Virus record (IMG/VR): IMGVR_UViG_3300044624_003459
Coordinates: 1 to 28,599 of that record
Reading direction: 5' to 3' (one strand)
Length of the DNA stretch: 28,599 nt
Source: a virus
A program made the position numbers and the translations under genes. Below are positions 20,601 through 24,888 of the stretch, one piece after another. The notes below the pieces were generated by a model. It saw nothing but the letters and a program-made list of their open reading frames with translations, had not been told where the DNA came from and made no database searches. The number at the start of each line of letters is the position of its first letter. Position 1 is the first letter of the stretch.

Positions 20601-23600
20601 GCCAATGCGAATGATCCTGCACCCACAGTGCCAGCACAGGCCACAGCAGTGTTGAACAGTTTAGGTCAAGTGGCAGCTGTGAATGTCACTGTGAATGGTG
20701 TGGGATATCGATCAACGCCGGCAATATCATTTGTAGGCGGCAATGGCTCTGGCTCAGTAGCCTATGCTAGAATGACCAATGATGTAGTACGTGAGTTCCG
20801 CACTGTAATTAGATATGACAGATTCCAGTATCAAACTGTGATACAGACCTGGAGCAGTTCGGGCACCTATGAAAACGGCACCCTAGTACGACATCTGGAC
20901 AGAGTATGGTCAGCACTCAATTCAGATGGCAGTTCAGCAGTGGTAGGTCCCACGTTCGATCTTGAAAACTGGCAGCTGGTTGACGCTGCCACCTACACTT
21001 ATCCTGGAGCCAGTCAGGCCACTGGTCTAACTGGGGTTGATAGAACCATGGGCTTGTATGTGCCTGGTGCCAATTCACCCGGACTGGAATTGCCGTTGTT
21101 AGTGGACGGAGTTGACTACCCAGGAGTTCAAGTCTGGGGAGAATACTTTACCGGCACCCAAACTCTTGATGCCAACTATCAAAGTGAATTTGCAGACATT
21201 TACCTGGGCACAAGATTCTCTGATATCAATGTAGATGGTGGCGAATTCATTGGACCATATGAAGGTCACGCTCCAGAAGAACTGATTAACGGATCAGAAT
21301 ATGACACACTGGATCTACGGGTATATACCAGACCAGGTTCGGACTGGCAAAGTGACGGGCACGGATTCCAAATTGGCACAATTCGCTACACGTTTCGACC
21401 AGGTGTGACACTTGTTTACAGCTGGCGTAATGTGGTGGAAACACCGTTCACAATTGTGGTCAGCAACTTGACCACAGGTAGCGTGTTGGTTGAGGGTCCA
21501 GATTATTTTGTTGATTGGGTCGAACAAACAGTAGAAATACTAAACAATGTTGCCACGGATGAAATCATCAACATAGATGTGTACGAAATTGGCGGTGGCA
21601 GTCAGCTGTTTAGACAAACCTATACTGGTACTGAAGTGCTGGCTGACGGCAACAAAATTACAGTGCCAGTGGGCTATGCTGAAATTGTCAGTGCAGATCT
21701 ATGGATTAACGGTGCCAAGGTTGCACTGCCAACAGTTGAGCCCTACACAGAAAGTGAGACTTACAGCAATCTCAACGCCTATGACGCTATAGACATTGTG
21801 CTAAACAATGCTGAAATCACCGTGACCAGCACTGCCAGTGGCAGCAATGCTGTGACCTGTAACACTACCAGTGCGCTCACAACAGGTCAACCCATACAGT
21901 TTTCAGGTTCAGTGTTTGGCAGCATCGTGGCTGGACAACTGTATTATGTGCAGACCATACTGAATGGTGTGTCGTTTACACTAGCCGCAGTGGCCGGGTC
22001 CGCTACGGCAGTGACCCTGACCACAGCCTCAGGCAGCATGATTGGTGCACCACAGGGCACCTACTATCGTGCAGTGCAAGCTGTGCCAGCTGGTATTCAA
22101 TTGACCAATACCAATTACTGGTTGCCTTTTGTGCCGTCACGCCGCAGCCAACTCACAGTGACTGCCACGGTAACTGCCAATGATTTGTTGTCCTTGTTGA
22201 TACTGGGCAATGCTGTGTCAATTATAGTGACTGATACTCTAGCACTGGGCAATGCCATTGTCTTGCAAGGATCAACCTCACCGCTGTATGTGGGACAACC
22301 TGTGTCATTCTCTGGTTCTAGTCTGGGCGGAGTACTGACCAACACAGTGTATCAAGTGCTTTCCATAGTAAGTGATTCTATCAATGCCATAACCATTACC
22401 GAAGACGGTGTGACAGAACTGGCATTGATAGATGATCAAGCCGACTGGACTGGTCAACTCACAGCCAAATTTCAACCAAGCACATATCAAAGCTGGAGCA
22501 CACCAGTGTCTCAAACGTTTGTGGTAGATCAAAACATCATAGATAATGGTGGCGTCACACTAGCAGATGCCCCAATTTTGAACAACGCTGCCAATATGAT
22601 TGTAATGGTCAATGGTGTTCGAGTACTAGGCCCAAGCTGTATTGAATGGCTAGGCGACGGTACCACAGCCAGTTTTGGCCTGCCACAACGCATGGGCACC
22701 AGTTTCTTGCAAAGCTCAATCGATGAGAATTCTGATATTCAGGTCTATGTCGATGCTGTGTTGCAAAAGCAGAGTTTTGGTGTGCAGACAGGTGTGTACA
22801 GTGTGACACCTTGGGACGGCAGCAATACTCCGGGTCGACAGGTAATTTTTACCACACCCCCGGCCAGTGGTGCTGTAATTGTGATTGCCGTGAGTACCTT
22901 GGCTGTGTGCCAGTTTGTGTATGATGCCAATCAACCACTATTCACTGCTGATTTGCAGTTTTCATCTGTTCTAAATCTAGGTGATGTGATTCAAGTGATA
23001 ACCTGGAATGACACTGTGCAACAACGTGTGTTGACTCTGACCTTTACAGGACCGGTACAAACAGGCACAACTGTAGTTCAGCCTTATGACATTCTTGACT
23101 ACGACAGCCCCAGCATCAACGATCCTTTTGAACCATTGCCGGGCTTGTTTGATGCCGAAATTGGTAGCAGTATTCCTACCAATGACTTTGATCTGCTGCG
23201 CAACGATGTTGATGCCAGCCGACTGTGGGTCACACTGGATGGAGCCAGACTGTTTGAAGGCAGTGACTACACCATTCAAGGACAGTTTTTGATACTGACA
23301 CAGGGTGCCATAGACCCCAATCAAACAGTGATTGTGACAGAATTCACCAACTCTGTAGTGCCAGAAGCTGTGGAGTTTAGAGTATTTCAAGACATGCGTG
23401 GTGTACAGGCCACATACCGAATGACTCAGTCAACCACTACGTATACTGACCAAACTATTTCAGCCACAGACAATGTAATTGTAGTAAACAATGCACGAAA
23501 TTTATCAGAGCCAGATCTTGTAAATGGTGTGTTTGGCCTCATTACTATCAACGGTGAGCGAATAATGTATAGAAACATAAATCTTGCAACCAACACCATT

Positions 23601-24086
23601 TCAGGGCTGCGCCGTGGCACAGCCGGCACAGCAGCAGCAGCGCATAGAGCAGGATCCGTAGTATACGACATCGGACAAGGCAACTTGTTAAATCAACTCT
23701 ATCAGGACTATGTGGTTCAAGACTCTGGCATGGGCGATGGCACAACCACAGTGTTTTATGCACCCAGCATAGATATTGTTGATTTTGGCGATAGCAGCAC
23801 TGTATACGTAGAAAGTATTGAAGTATATGTGGGCGGTGTACGACAGTACAACTACAGCAACACCACAGCCAACAGTGAATATCGTTACATAGTGTCGCTG
23901 TTTGATCCGCTGGCTATTGAATTCATTGTGGATGATATCTATTCAGCCCCAGCTTCCGGCAGTGAAGTGACCATATTGCAGCGCCGCGGCGTCAGCTGGT
24001 ATGAGCCCGGTAACGGCAACCCCAGCAACGGTCTTGCACTGCAAGAAACTGATACTCAAGCTGCAAGGTTTTTGTGTGACAGATAA
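8643..24086 (+). CDS. Giant modular virion structural protein in the gp7 position (5147 residues)
   Basis: One unbroken frame of 15,444 bases. The N-terminus (MARTRSVDFLPEIF, NKQFLAATLDQ, KKTQGFIGRTVGPGVNPND, SEYYAWDPFVDYDAFI; residues 1-140) matches what I recall from large structural proteins of marine T4-like phages encoded after gp6. It is followed by cupredoxin-like folds (~165-300), conserved blocks (~1290-1590), an FG-GAP-like seven-repeat region (~2339-3292), a conserved block (~3299-3616), paired GSGYT-type repeats (~3972-4050), a LGTRFSDINVDGGEF block (~4144-4251), an INGERIMYRNI/GLRRGTAG module (~4946-5016) and a C-terminus NGLALQETDTQAARFL. At least nine short beta-sandwich modules and five Trp/Tyr modules are interspersed. 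It probably forms the outer wedge or radiating fibres and contacts host glycans; this is inference. No protease, lyase or lysozyme motif is seen. The start has an ideal GGAGG, seven bases upstream, inside the gp6 frame. Confidence 0.92.
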   Translation: MARTRSVDFLPEIFRTPVNKQFLAATLDQMIQEPKFKKTQGFIGRTVGPGVNPNDSYVVEPDATRQNYQLEPGVISLEPDTQNVKNVITYPGMNDAIGFQGGDQTRADQLYRSEYYAWDPFVDYDAFINFSQYFWLPSGPPTVDVRALGVPLTNNFVVDRANGVYTFSDLSGNNPTLDLVRGGSYTFEVAQNSKETVNYRVTNNGTTAYLLDSLPNPTLTLARGNTYVFNINLTGVFPFWIKTALSLGTGDAYSSGVQRNGSSFGLVTFTVPQDAPDTLYYVSENQTNLRGTINIVDGTPGTGPGFWIQTNPGIAGVIPNTPNISNRDVYGVSNNGEDLGTITFNVPQKTIQQFYYNLVDVGPIDLLTTLQFDQINNQPLQQFIDTYGGIDGITYLQTRTLVFTNTVAGGWVDGVTVIPPADRYQVWQINIVPVGLVDTIQLAKIADVATNQKFTISYGNTFSNTSWYKNATGFFQQIPLLTAVLNDLYYQDGTDPEIFGSIRLVDPEDVNTIFIDSIIGQPNYVSPNGVAFTNGLKVRFTGDVVPVSYGSGTVTINCTGTQAGSNFVTCNSTAELYEGEEIVFSGTTAGGIVPGQSYYIKTIGATGTEFSLALAVDGATVELTTATVAGFIGAAIANNEFYVTGVGTAIELLPVRDFITPETYVIDANDSTIASEPDQVDYLTIDRASKDLNAWTRSNRWFHVDVIQASAEYNNTVAELDNNYRAKRPIIVFQPDIRLYNMGTEGKQPVDIIDFEETDALSNIEGATSYIVDGYTFVDGTRVIFAADENFEVRNKIYVVQFITPDSVPPLIAQPIIHLVLASDGQVLTDQSVLCLDGNDLRGVSFWYNGIEWTQAQQKTSVQQAPLFDVYDLTGTSFGNNTTYPSTTFVGSKLFSYAVGDSGVLDPILQCPLQYLNINNVGDIVFENNLYKDTFLYVEDNVSITSDISSGVARQYSDRVTFNRLLGWQTAAAPSQQYQQFKFTYTSQTLKLDVAVGTDTALPAVKIYVGGNFVLPILYTYQVDSDSTTITLTNEYLPTDVIEVLALSDQISTVAFFQVPINLQNNPLNTNSPSFTLGTIRTHYETICENLITLSGPINGANNTRDLGNLVPFGLTILQQSAPLTLAGYFLRSETYNIFSSLQFNSNEYLKFKGQLLNAVTQQVVQFQTTGQVLDTALANITTGRIESQPFYWSDMIPAGAVYQTTQYTVSRTTTDTFDTINVYNYTSANYQGMNVYLNNVILTRDLDYTVPADGPRIVVSATLALGDMLTIQEYAVTYGSFVPNTPTKMGLYPAYRPEIITQQTSSGLQTVIIGHDGSVTRTFGDIRDDVLLEFETRIFNNLKLDGNPVPLTQTDVLPGQFRTTGYITQEIDQILNTDFLSYVAWNKLDYRTQDYQAANEFSWNYSSSQSKLDNAPLLGAWRGIYRYYYDTQQPQETPWEMLGFTIKPIWWEDNYGPGPYTQDNLVLWDDLEAGYVADPITPYYLPEYARPGLTSVIPTGTEGELLSPFDSVVGTYNDQTFRKSWALSDGGPVEASWWNSSSYPFAVMRLLALTRPAKFFALFADRDLYKYDPVLGQFLYNSRYRLDANNLEIYGNGVSKASYINWIVDFNRQSGINSTADLTADLRALDVRLCYRMASFSDKQYIKIYTEKSSPNSVNTTFLIPDESYDLLLYKNQPFDRASYSAVVIQQVSGGYAVFGYSTTQPYFNVVQSEYAGRLKTYDVAGITVRVPTLYTDRVVQIPYGYVFASETAVSDFLLSYGQFLQRQGLTFDSTDNGYQLDWSQMVTEFLYWSQQGWDENALINLNPLAFRLSITRDQAVVDSVAAQTVDNILLDQNRKELPTRNLIITRLDNTFTVEPATDQTLSYIDLKYTAYEHLMVFNNASVFGDLIYQPVTGARQSRLNLIAVTTTEWNGSVDAQGFILNQDNVQEWNNYSVYPKGQIVKFKGAYYSAATIVQPTAVFNANDWLASDYTQIELGLLPNLANKADQLQNSYNINTANLETDNDLLSYGLIGFRPREYMTSLNLDDVSQLNVYRQFLGSKGTVLSAELFSQANLGKESADYSIYENWAVQRAVYGANANRSFFQLQLNRALLDSNPALIQVINPQQASSADQTVLVSNIWRQSYKITNPDILPTTTTLPTDIALPTAGYVNLEDVDITVFDIDNTDSLAANIDSIGVGTNIWVAKVNAYDWDIYRTEAVPGTINHVCDNLDGTSLVIFSGQHGLSAQDQLIIRFFDPEVNGVYTVLTVVSLDTITIAFSFGTDRTVVNGTGLAFTLQTQRVAQASDTLTLPYANTIRAGAKVWVDNNGEDLWTVLQKQEVFSQLLSLTPKQKDVGEQYGSSVAQAQNKLAILIGSAKYRLPAGATEWNIFNSYTVNSIVYVSDPYQTEFFQCILAIDNDGSTLIDIYNTTYWTPFSLNSLPRRGAVYVYVKSTSDVYTPINPTAPADAVLTLDVLDVSGGPFDGETAARDLGASVDFGNQTWAVAGAPGSLGSTGTVDNGYAMVIFRDPLLGRPGTNPFAVWQLLTSPGSVTAAEEFGYSVAISQDERWLYVGAPGVNKVYAFGQTDWQLQKVTALGTGTTTNYYIGADIQIDNDAQLTVSVGGDDQRLNVDYVVSNSLTEVVFTVPPALNDAVEIIRTSRKILDYQASYDVVPSATSGSGTGAEFTVVYQRNQVGQPGASNGVVAISTAGINYNDGDTITLAAASFGGAVSNGPITLTVPAGGVGLNGELLAVTIAYTPVALTTTFSLNEYLFTVDNINSFTLLVDNVLQRPNIDYTFDTNTGDITFAAASNPPAGATILVRAEGYFEYSGTITNPASQAGDRFGHSVSTSTDGRQVLIGAPEVTQNSLTEAGTVYVYDRNVQRFIYGTDGSTVQFTVLGSVSDPVSVLVNGTFLVNQFSAEPDQSNTFAVSGNTVTILANLQIGDIIEIETNNFQFVQIIDQQTPEEFSNYGTATDLCSYNCSLYVGAPGSSVQQVKTGAVERLINQSLTYGITQCGNPLGSLNNGDTLRVNNQDVPVPGAWNSSTSYPVNTVVYATVTPVTTIYVSLQSVPAATALANTSYWRVIETTSVLASVDYRALAAQINIDVPNATASVDDDGHLTIAVKNSAAAPVGAKLSVLPGSVGTAFADIDFTTYRFTQTIVSPYPVAYAGFGASLSIDDSAVALVVGAPRGTLYLITVFDLSTTVFDEDATDFFDETVQSGAVYTYDLLASANSSILNPDKFVFGQQISNPAVASFDQYGTAVNYTSGLVLSSAPGNDVEDSTLTANYGTVFVSVNETNTPAWTVLREQKPVVDVRLLNSVYAYDRITSAVAQYFDFFDPLQGKILGAARQNLDYIGAVDPASYNVGPVGIRGTTWGQSQVGETWWNTSTVRFIDPNQDNIVYASRRWGQTFPGSSVNVYQWTVSATPPATYTGPGVPLNTLSYVVNTVLTTAGIFVTEYYFWVQGITVTATQKGKTLPISTVANYIENPRASGIAYLAALNASTVALYNATDYIQAQDTILSIEFDKQLTNDNVHVEYELVAQDREDAFINDNLYRKLQDSFCGVDTNGNLVPDVNLGPAERYGVQFRPRQSMFADRFAALRNYLTKANTILARYPIAEDRQFVLLNSVDPEPSAGSGLWNKRVANLEILGFQNINTVPVGYAYLVESDSTNRGLWTIYTVIQSGTAPNVVRSLTLTRVQNFDTRQYWNYVNWYLPGYNTSSQILVEVPNTAGLSTLDVPVGSSVRVTANSAGKFEIYLRTVTGFDRVGLQDGTIAFAQELWDYALGRYGFDLEVFDAQYFDQEPVIETRKIIQAINEELFVDDLLIERNRLLTGVFNFVLSESAAPEWLIKTSLIDVEHRIRNLVPFQNFRRDNQEFVLDYINEVKPYHVQVREFNLRYNGFDQWFGDITDFDLPAYFNTSLQVPQFTSPVLLPYEAGTALNTETNNLSNLPANSTVWSSWPYSQWFNNYLLSLDSIALIEPGSGYTEPPDVVIVANANDPAPTVPAQATAVLNSLGQVAAVNVTVNGVGYRSTPAISFVGGNGSGSVAYARMTNDVVREFRTVIRYDRFQYQTVIQTWSSSGTYENGTLVRHLDRVWSALNSDGSSAVVGPTFDLENWQLVDAATYTYPGASQATGLTGVDRTMGLYVPGANSPGLELPLLVDGVDYPGVQVWGEYFTGTQTLDANYQSEFADIYLGTRFSDINVDGGEFIGPYEGHAPEELINGSEYDTLDLRVYTRPGSDWQSDGHGFQIGTIRYTFRPGVTLVYSWRNVVETPFTIVVSNLTTGSVLVEGPDYFVDWVEQTVEILNNVATDEIINIDVYEIGGGSQLFRQTYTGTEVLADGNKITVPVGYAEIVSADLWINGAKVALPTVEPYTESETYSNLNAYDAIDIVLNNAEITVTSTASGSNAVTCNTTSALTTGQPIQFSGSVFGSIVAGQLYYVQTILNGVSFTLAAVAGSATAVTLTTASGSMIGAPQGTYYRAVQAVPAGIQLTNTNYWLPFVPSRRSQLTVTATVTANDLLSLLILGNAVSIIVTDTLALGNAIVLQGSTSPLYVGQPVSFSGSSLGGVLTNTVYQVLSIVSDSINAITITEDGVTELALIDDQADWTGQLTAKFQPSTYQSWSTPVSQTFVVDQNIIDNGGVTLADAPILNNAANMIVMVNGVRVLGPSCIEWLGDGTTASFGLPQRMGTSFLQSSIDENSDIQVYVDAVLQKQSFGVQTGVYSVTPWDGSNTPGRQVIFTTPPASGAVIVIAVSTLAVCQFVYDANQPLFTADLQFSSVLNLGDVIQVITWNDTVQQRVLTLTFTGPVQTGTTVVQPYDILDYDSPSINDPFEPLPGLFDAEIGSSIPTNDFDLLRNDVDASRLWVTLDGARLFEGSDYTIQGQFLILTQGAIDPNQTVIVTEFTNSVVPEAVEFRVFQDMRGVQATYRMTQSTTTYTDQTISATDNVIVVNNARNLSEPDLVNGVFGLITINGERIMYRNINLATNTISGLRRGTAGTAAAAHRAGSVVYDIGQGNLLNQLYQDYVVQDSGMGDGTTTVFYAPSIDIVDFGDSSTVYVESIEVYVGGVRQYNYSNTTANSEYRYIVSLFDPLAIEFIVDDIYSAPASGSEVTILQRRGVSWYEPGNGNPSNGLALQETDTQAARFLCDR
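9136..9540 (+). other. Tandem cupredoxin-like domains in the giant protein
   Basis: Two strands repeat the pattern P-T-L-x-L-x-R-G-x-x-Y-x-F (NPTLDLVRGGSYTF at ~175-188 and NPTLTLARGNTYVF at ~216-229). They are followed by VPQDAPDTLYYVSENQTNLRG. This is the shape of the plastocyanin-like domain common in marine phage virion proteins. In the form I recall, the last loop reads YYCSNHSGMG; here the Cys, His and Met positions are Ser, Gln and Leu, so copper binding is unlikely. Confidence 0.6.
10311..10545 (+). repeat. GSN-type internal module, copy 1
   Basis: Residues ~557-634 of the giant protein: GSNFVTCNSTAELYEGEEI, then FSGTTAGGIVPGQSYYI and ELTTATVAGFIGA. The module recurs at 21822-22049 and, diverged, at 22227-22460. 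It looks like a small beta-rich virion domain. Confidence 0.7.
11583..11790 (+). repeat. Beta-sandwich fibre module (one of at least nine)
   Basis: Pattern: short strand, V-x-I/V-Y/L-V-x-G/N-x-x-L, D-Y-x-V, T-I-T-x, then D-x-I-x-V. Copies that I can place in the giant protein start near 11583, 12320, 16420, 16898, 17260, 21420, 22647, 23218 and 23718. Good examples are FTLLVDNVLQRPNIDYTFD and IQVYVDAVLQKQSF. Such modules are common in tail-fibre shafts. Confidence 0.65.
12510..13400 (+). other. Conserved mid-region blocks of the giant protein
   Basis: Residues ~1290-1586 contain GLYPAYRPEI, VIIGHDGSVTRTFGDIRDD, FETRIFNNLK, RGIYRYYYD, PWEMLGFTIKPIWWEDNYG, DNLVLWDDLEAG and WALSDGGPVEASWWNSSSYP. 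I recall these blocks in the same order from giant structural proteins of marine T4-like phages. The Trp- and Tyr-rich composition suggests a compact core, not a shaft. Confidence 0.6.
14436..14555 (+). repeat. Trp/Tyr module 1, resembling small carbohydrate-binding domains
   Basis: Residues ~1932-1971: EWNNYSVYPKGQIVKFKGAY, then YSAATIV and NANDW. The W-N-x4-Y-x2-G-x-I/V-V-x3-G-x-x-Y-x-A ... W pattern is that of CBM5/12-type modules. Further copies lie at 15752-15900, 17725-17856, 20847-20977 and split at 21740-22130. Confidence 0.5.
15752..15900 (+). repeat. Trp/Tyr module 2
   Basis: Begins TEWNIFNSYTVNSIVYV and ends YNTTYWTPF. It is inserted inside the first FG-GAP-like repeat, between its SVAQAQNKLAILIGSA strand pair and its closing strand RGAVYVYV. 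Confidence 0.5.
17725..17856 (+). repeat. Trp/Tyr module 3
   Basis: Begins GAWNSSTSYPVNTVVYA and ends LANTSYWRVIE. It lies between FG-GAP-like repeats 5 and 6. Confidence 0.5.
18538..19490 (+). other. Conserved block after the propeller region
   Basis: Residues ~3299-3616 contain YFDFFDPLQGKILGAARQNL, VGETWWNTSTVRFID, YYFWVQ, YRKLQDSFCGVDTNGNLVPD and YGVQFRPRQSMFADRFAALR. I recall this set from homologous marine phage giant proteins. Its role is unknown, and it contains no recognised catalytic residues. Confidence 0.6.
20557..20790 (+). repeat. Paired GSGYT-type repeats
   Basis: Two adjacent copies, PGSGYTEPPDVVIVANAN and NGVGYRSTPAISFVGGNG, each followed by an Ala-rich strand (residues ~3972-4050). 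This repeat is frequent in virion surface proteins of large phages and likely forms a small beta-domain. Confidence 0.65.
20847..20977 (+). repeat. Trp/Tyr module 4
   Basis: Begins TWSSSGTYENGTLVRHLDRV and ends FDLENWQLVD. It lies after the GSGYT pair and outside the FG-GAP-like region. Confidence 0.5.
21822..22049 (+). repeat. GSN-type internal module, copy 2
   Basis: Residues ~4394-4469: GSNAVTCNTTSALTTGQPI, then FSGSVFGSIVAGQLYYV and TLTTASGSMIGA. It aligns without large gaps to copy 1 although the two are over 11 kb apart. It splits a Trp/Tyr module, whose first half lies before it and second half directly after. Confidence 0.7.
22227..22460 (+). repeat. GSN-type internal module, copy 3 (diverged)
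   Basis: Residues ~4529-4606: GNAIVLQGSTSPLYVGQPV, then FSGSSLGGVLTNTVYQV. The xGQPVxFSG core and the GG-x-tyrosine stretch keep it in the same set, but the Cys of the other copies is lost. Confidence 0.55.
23480..24086 (+). other. C-terminal region of the giant protein
   Basis: A module INGERIMYRNI...SGLRRGTAGTAAAAHRAGS (~4946-5016) is followed by a last beta-sandwich copy (MGDGTTTVFYAP, IEVYVGGVRQYNYS). The protein then ends GNPSNGLALQETDTQAARFL. I recall this ending from other marine phage homologues, so the stop at 24084-24086 is probably the natural one and not a truncation. Confidence 0.65.
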
Positions 24087-24090
24087 CCAG

Positions 24091-24098
24091 CATAAATA
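24091..24098 (+). promoter_or_regulatory. T4-type late promoter element (CATAAATA) before the 50-residue ORF
   Basis: CATAAATA lies in the 19-base gap after the giant gene. The expected start near 24104 leaves only about two bases before the ATG at 24106, and no Shine-Dalgarno is present. It would drive the small ORF and the coupled 201-residue gene. Confidence 0.62.
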
Positions 24099-24105
24099 AC
24101 AGACC

Positions 24106-24258
24106 ATGTCCAATACATCATCAACACAGCCTACTAATACTCAGACCAATACTGGGACCGCTCGACAGCCCAATGAAACTGGCACTGTCAGTGTGCAAGC
24201 ACATTTTCGAATCTTTGACCCAAAAACTCAAAAAACCATTGTGGAGGGACGAGCATGA
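24106..24258 (+). CDS. Small 50-residue protein, conserved-type virion-cluster ORF
   Basis: A short ORF fills the gap between the giant gene and the next one. Residues 1-27 are Ser/Thr/Asn/Gln-rich, and residues 28-50 read as a beta-hairpin (VQAHFRIFDPKTQKTIVEGR). I recall similar tiny ORFs at this position in marine T4-like phages, but their function is unknown to me. The C-terminal half resembles residues 9-30 of the next protein (KIHNPQTGEVLVEKK), suggesting a shared fold or an old duplication. The stop overlaps the next start (ATGA at 24255), a sign of translational coupling and of a real gene. There is no Shine-Dalgarno; a CATAAATA late-promoter element ends seven bases before the ATG. 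The tight fit, the overlap and the ordinary composition support it. Confidence 0.78.
   Translation: MSNTSSTQPTNTQTNTGTARQPNETGTVSVQAHFRIFDPKTQKTIVEGRA
24243..24249 (+). promoter_or_regulatory. Shine-Dalgarno of the 201-residue gene
   Basis: GGAGGGA ends five bases before the ATG at 24255 and lies inside the end of the 50-residue ORF. It decides the start of the 201-residue gene and fits coupling through the ATGA overlap. Confidence 0.8.
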
Positions 24259-24860
24259 TTCAGCCCGGACTGTGCAAAATTGAAGGATTTGTCAAGATAC
24301 ACAATCCCCAAACTGGCGAAGTGTTGGTGGAAAAAAAGAATGCCATTCACTATGAAAACATCAGTTTGGCCATGGCTCAGACACTGAGCGATCGCAACGT
24401 TGGATATATCTATGAAATGGCCTTTGGCAACGGTGGAAGTTCAGTAGACCCCACAGGAGTTATCACCTATTTGCCCCCAAACACTACAGGGCAAAACGCT
24501 GACCTATACAATCAAACCTATTCCAAAGTGGTCAACGACAATTCAGCAGCTGACACTGATCCAGAAAACAACCGAATGACCCCACTGCACGTGAGTGGAA
24601 ATGTTTACAGTGACATTCTTGTGACTTGTTTGCTAGACTATGGCGAACCACCGGAACAACAGGCCTTTGACAATTCAACCAATTTCAATGGCGAATTTGT
24701 ATTTGACGAACTAGGGTTAAAAACTTGGAACGGCGCAGTGGATAATTTGCGTCTGATCACCCACGTGATTTTTCACCCAGTACAAAAAAGTTTAAATCGT
24801 CAGATTCAAATTGATTACACCCTGCGTATACAGACGCTGAGCAATATAAATGCTGTATAA
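24255..24860 (+). CDS. Conserved virion-cluster protein of unknown function (201 residues)
   Basis: The protein begins with a hairpin-like segment (KIEGFVKIHNPQTGEVLVEKKNAIHYEN, quoted in parts: residues 8-20 and 21-33). A Gly-rich stretch (YIYEMAFGNGGSSVDPTG) follows and then mostly predicted beta structure. The C-terminus contains LGLKTW, LITHVIFHPVQKSLNR and IDYTLRIQT. I do not recognise a named family, but the position between the giant protein and the tail fibre, and the beta-rich composition, fit a baseplate or fibre-attachment protein. A strong Shine-Dalgarno (GGAGGGA, 24243-24249, five bases before the ATG) supports the start, and the ATGA overlap couples it to the small upstream ORF. 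The stop codon lies within a TATAAATA late-promoter element for the next gene. No membrane segment, signal peptide or catalytic motif is visible. Confidence 0.9.
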   Translation: MIQPGLCKIEGFVKIHNPQTGEVLVEKKNAIHYENISLAMAQTLSDRNVGYIYEMAFGNGGSSVDPTGVITYLPPNTTGQNADLYNQTYSKVVNDNSAADTDPENNRMTPLHVSGNVYSDILVTCLLDYGEPPEQQAFDNSTNFNGEFVFDELGLKTWNGAVDNLRLITHVIFHPVQKSLNRQIQIDYTLRIQTLSNINAV

Positions 24861-24863
24861 ATA
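24856..24863 (+). promoter_or_regulatory. Canonical T4 late promoter element (TATAAATA) before the tail fibre
   Basis: This is an exact TATAAATA overlapping the stop codon of the preceding gene. The expected start near 24869 gives a leader of about 20 bases holding AACAGG at 24875-24880, so this transcript would be translated in the usual way. Confidence 0.68.
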
Positions 24864-24888
24864 TTGGAAATAAGAACAGGTAACTGAC

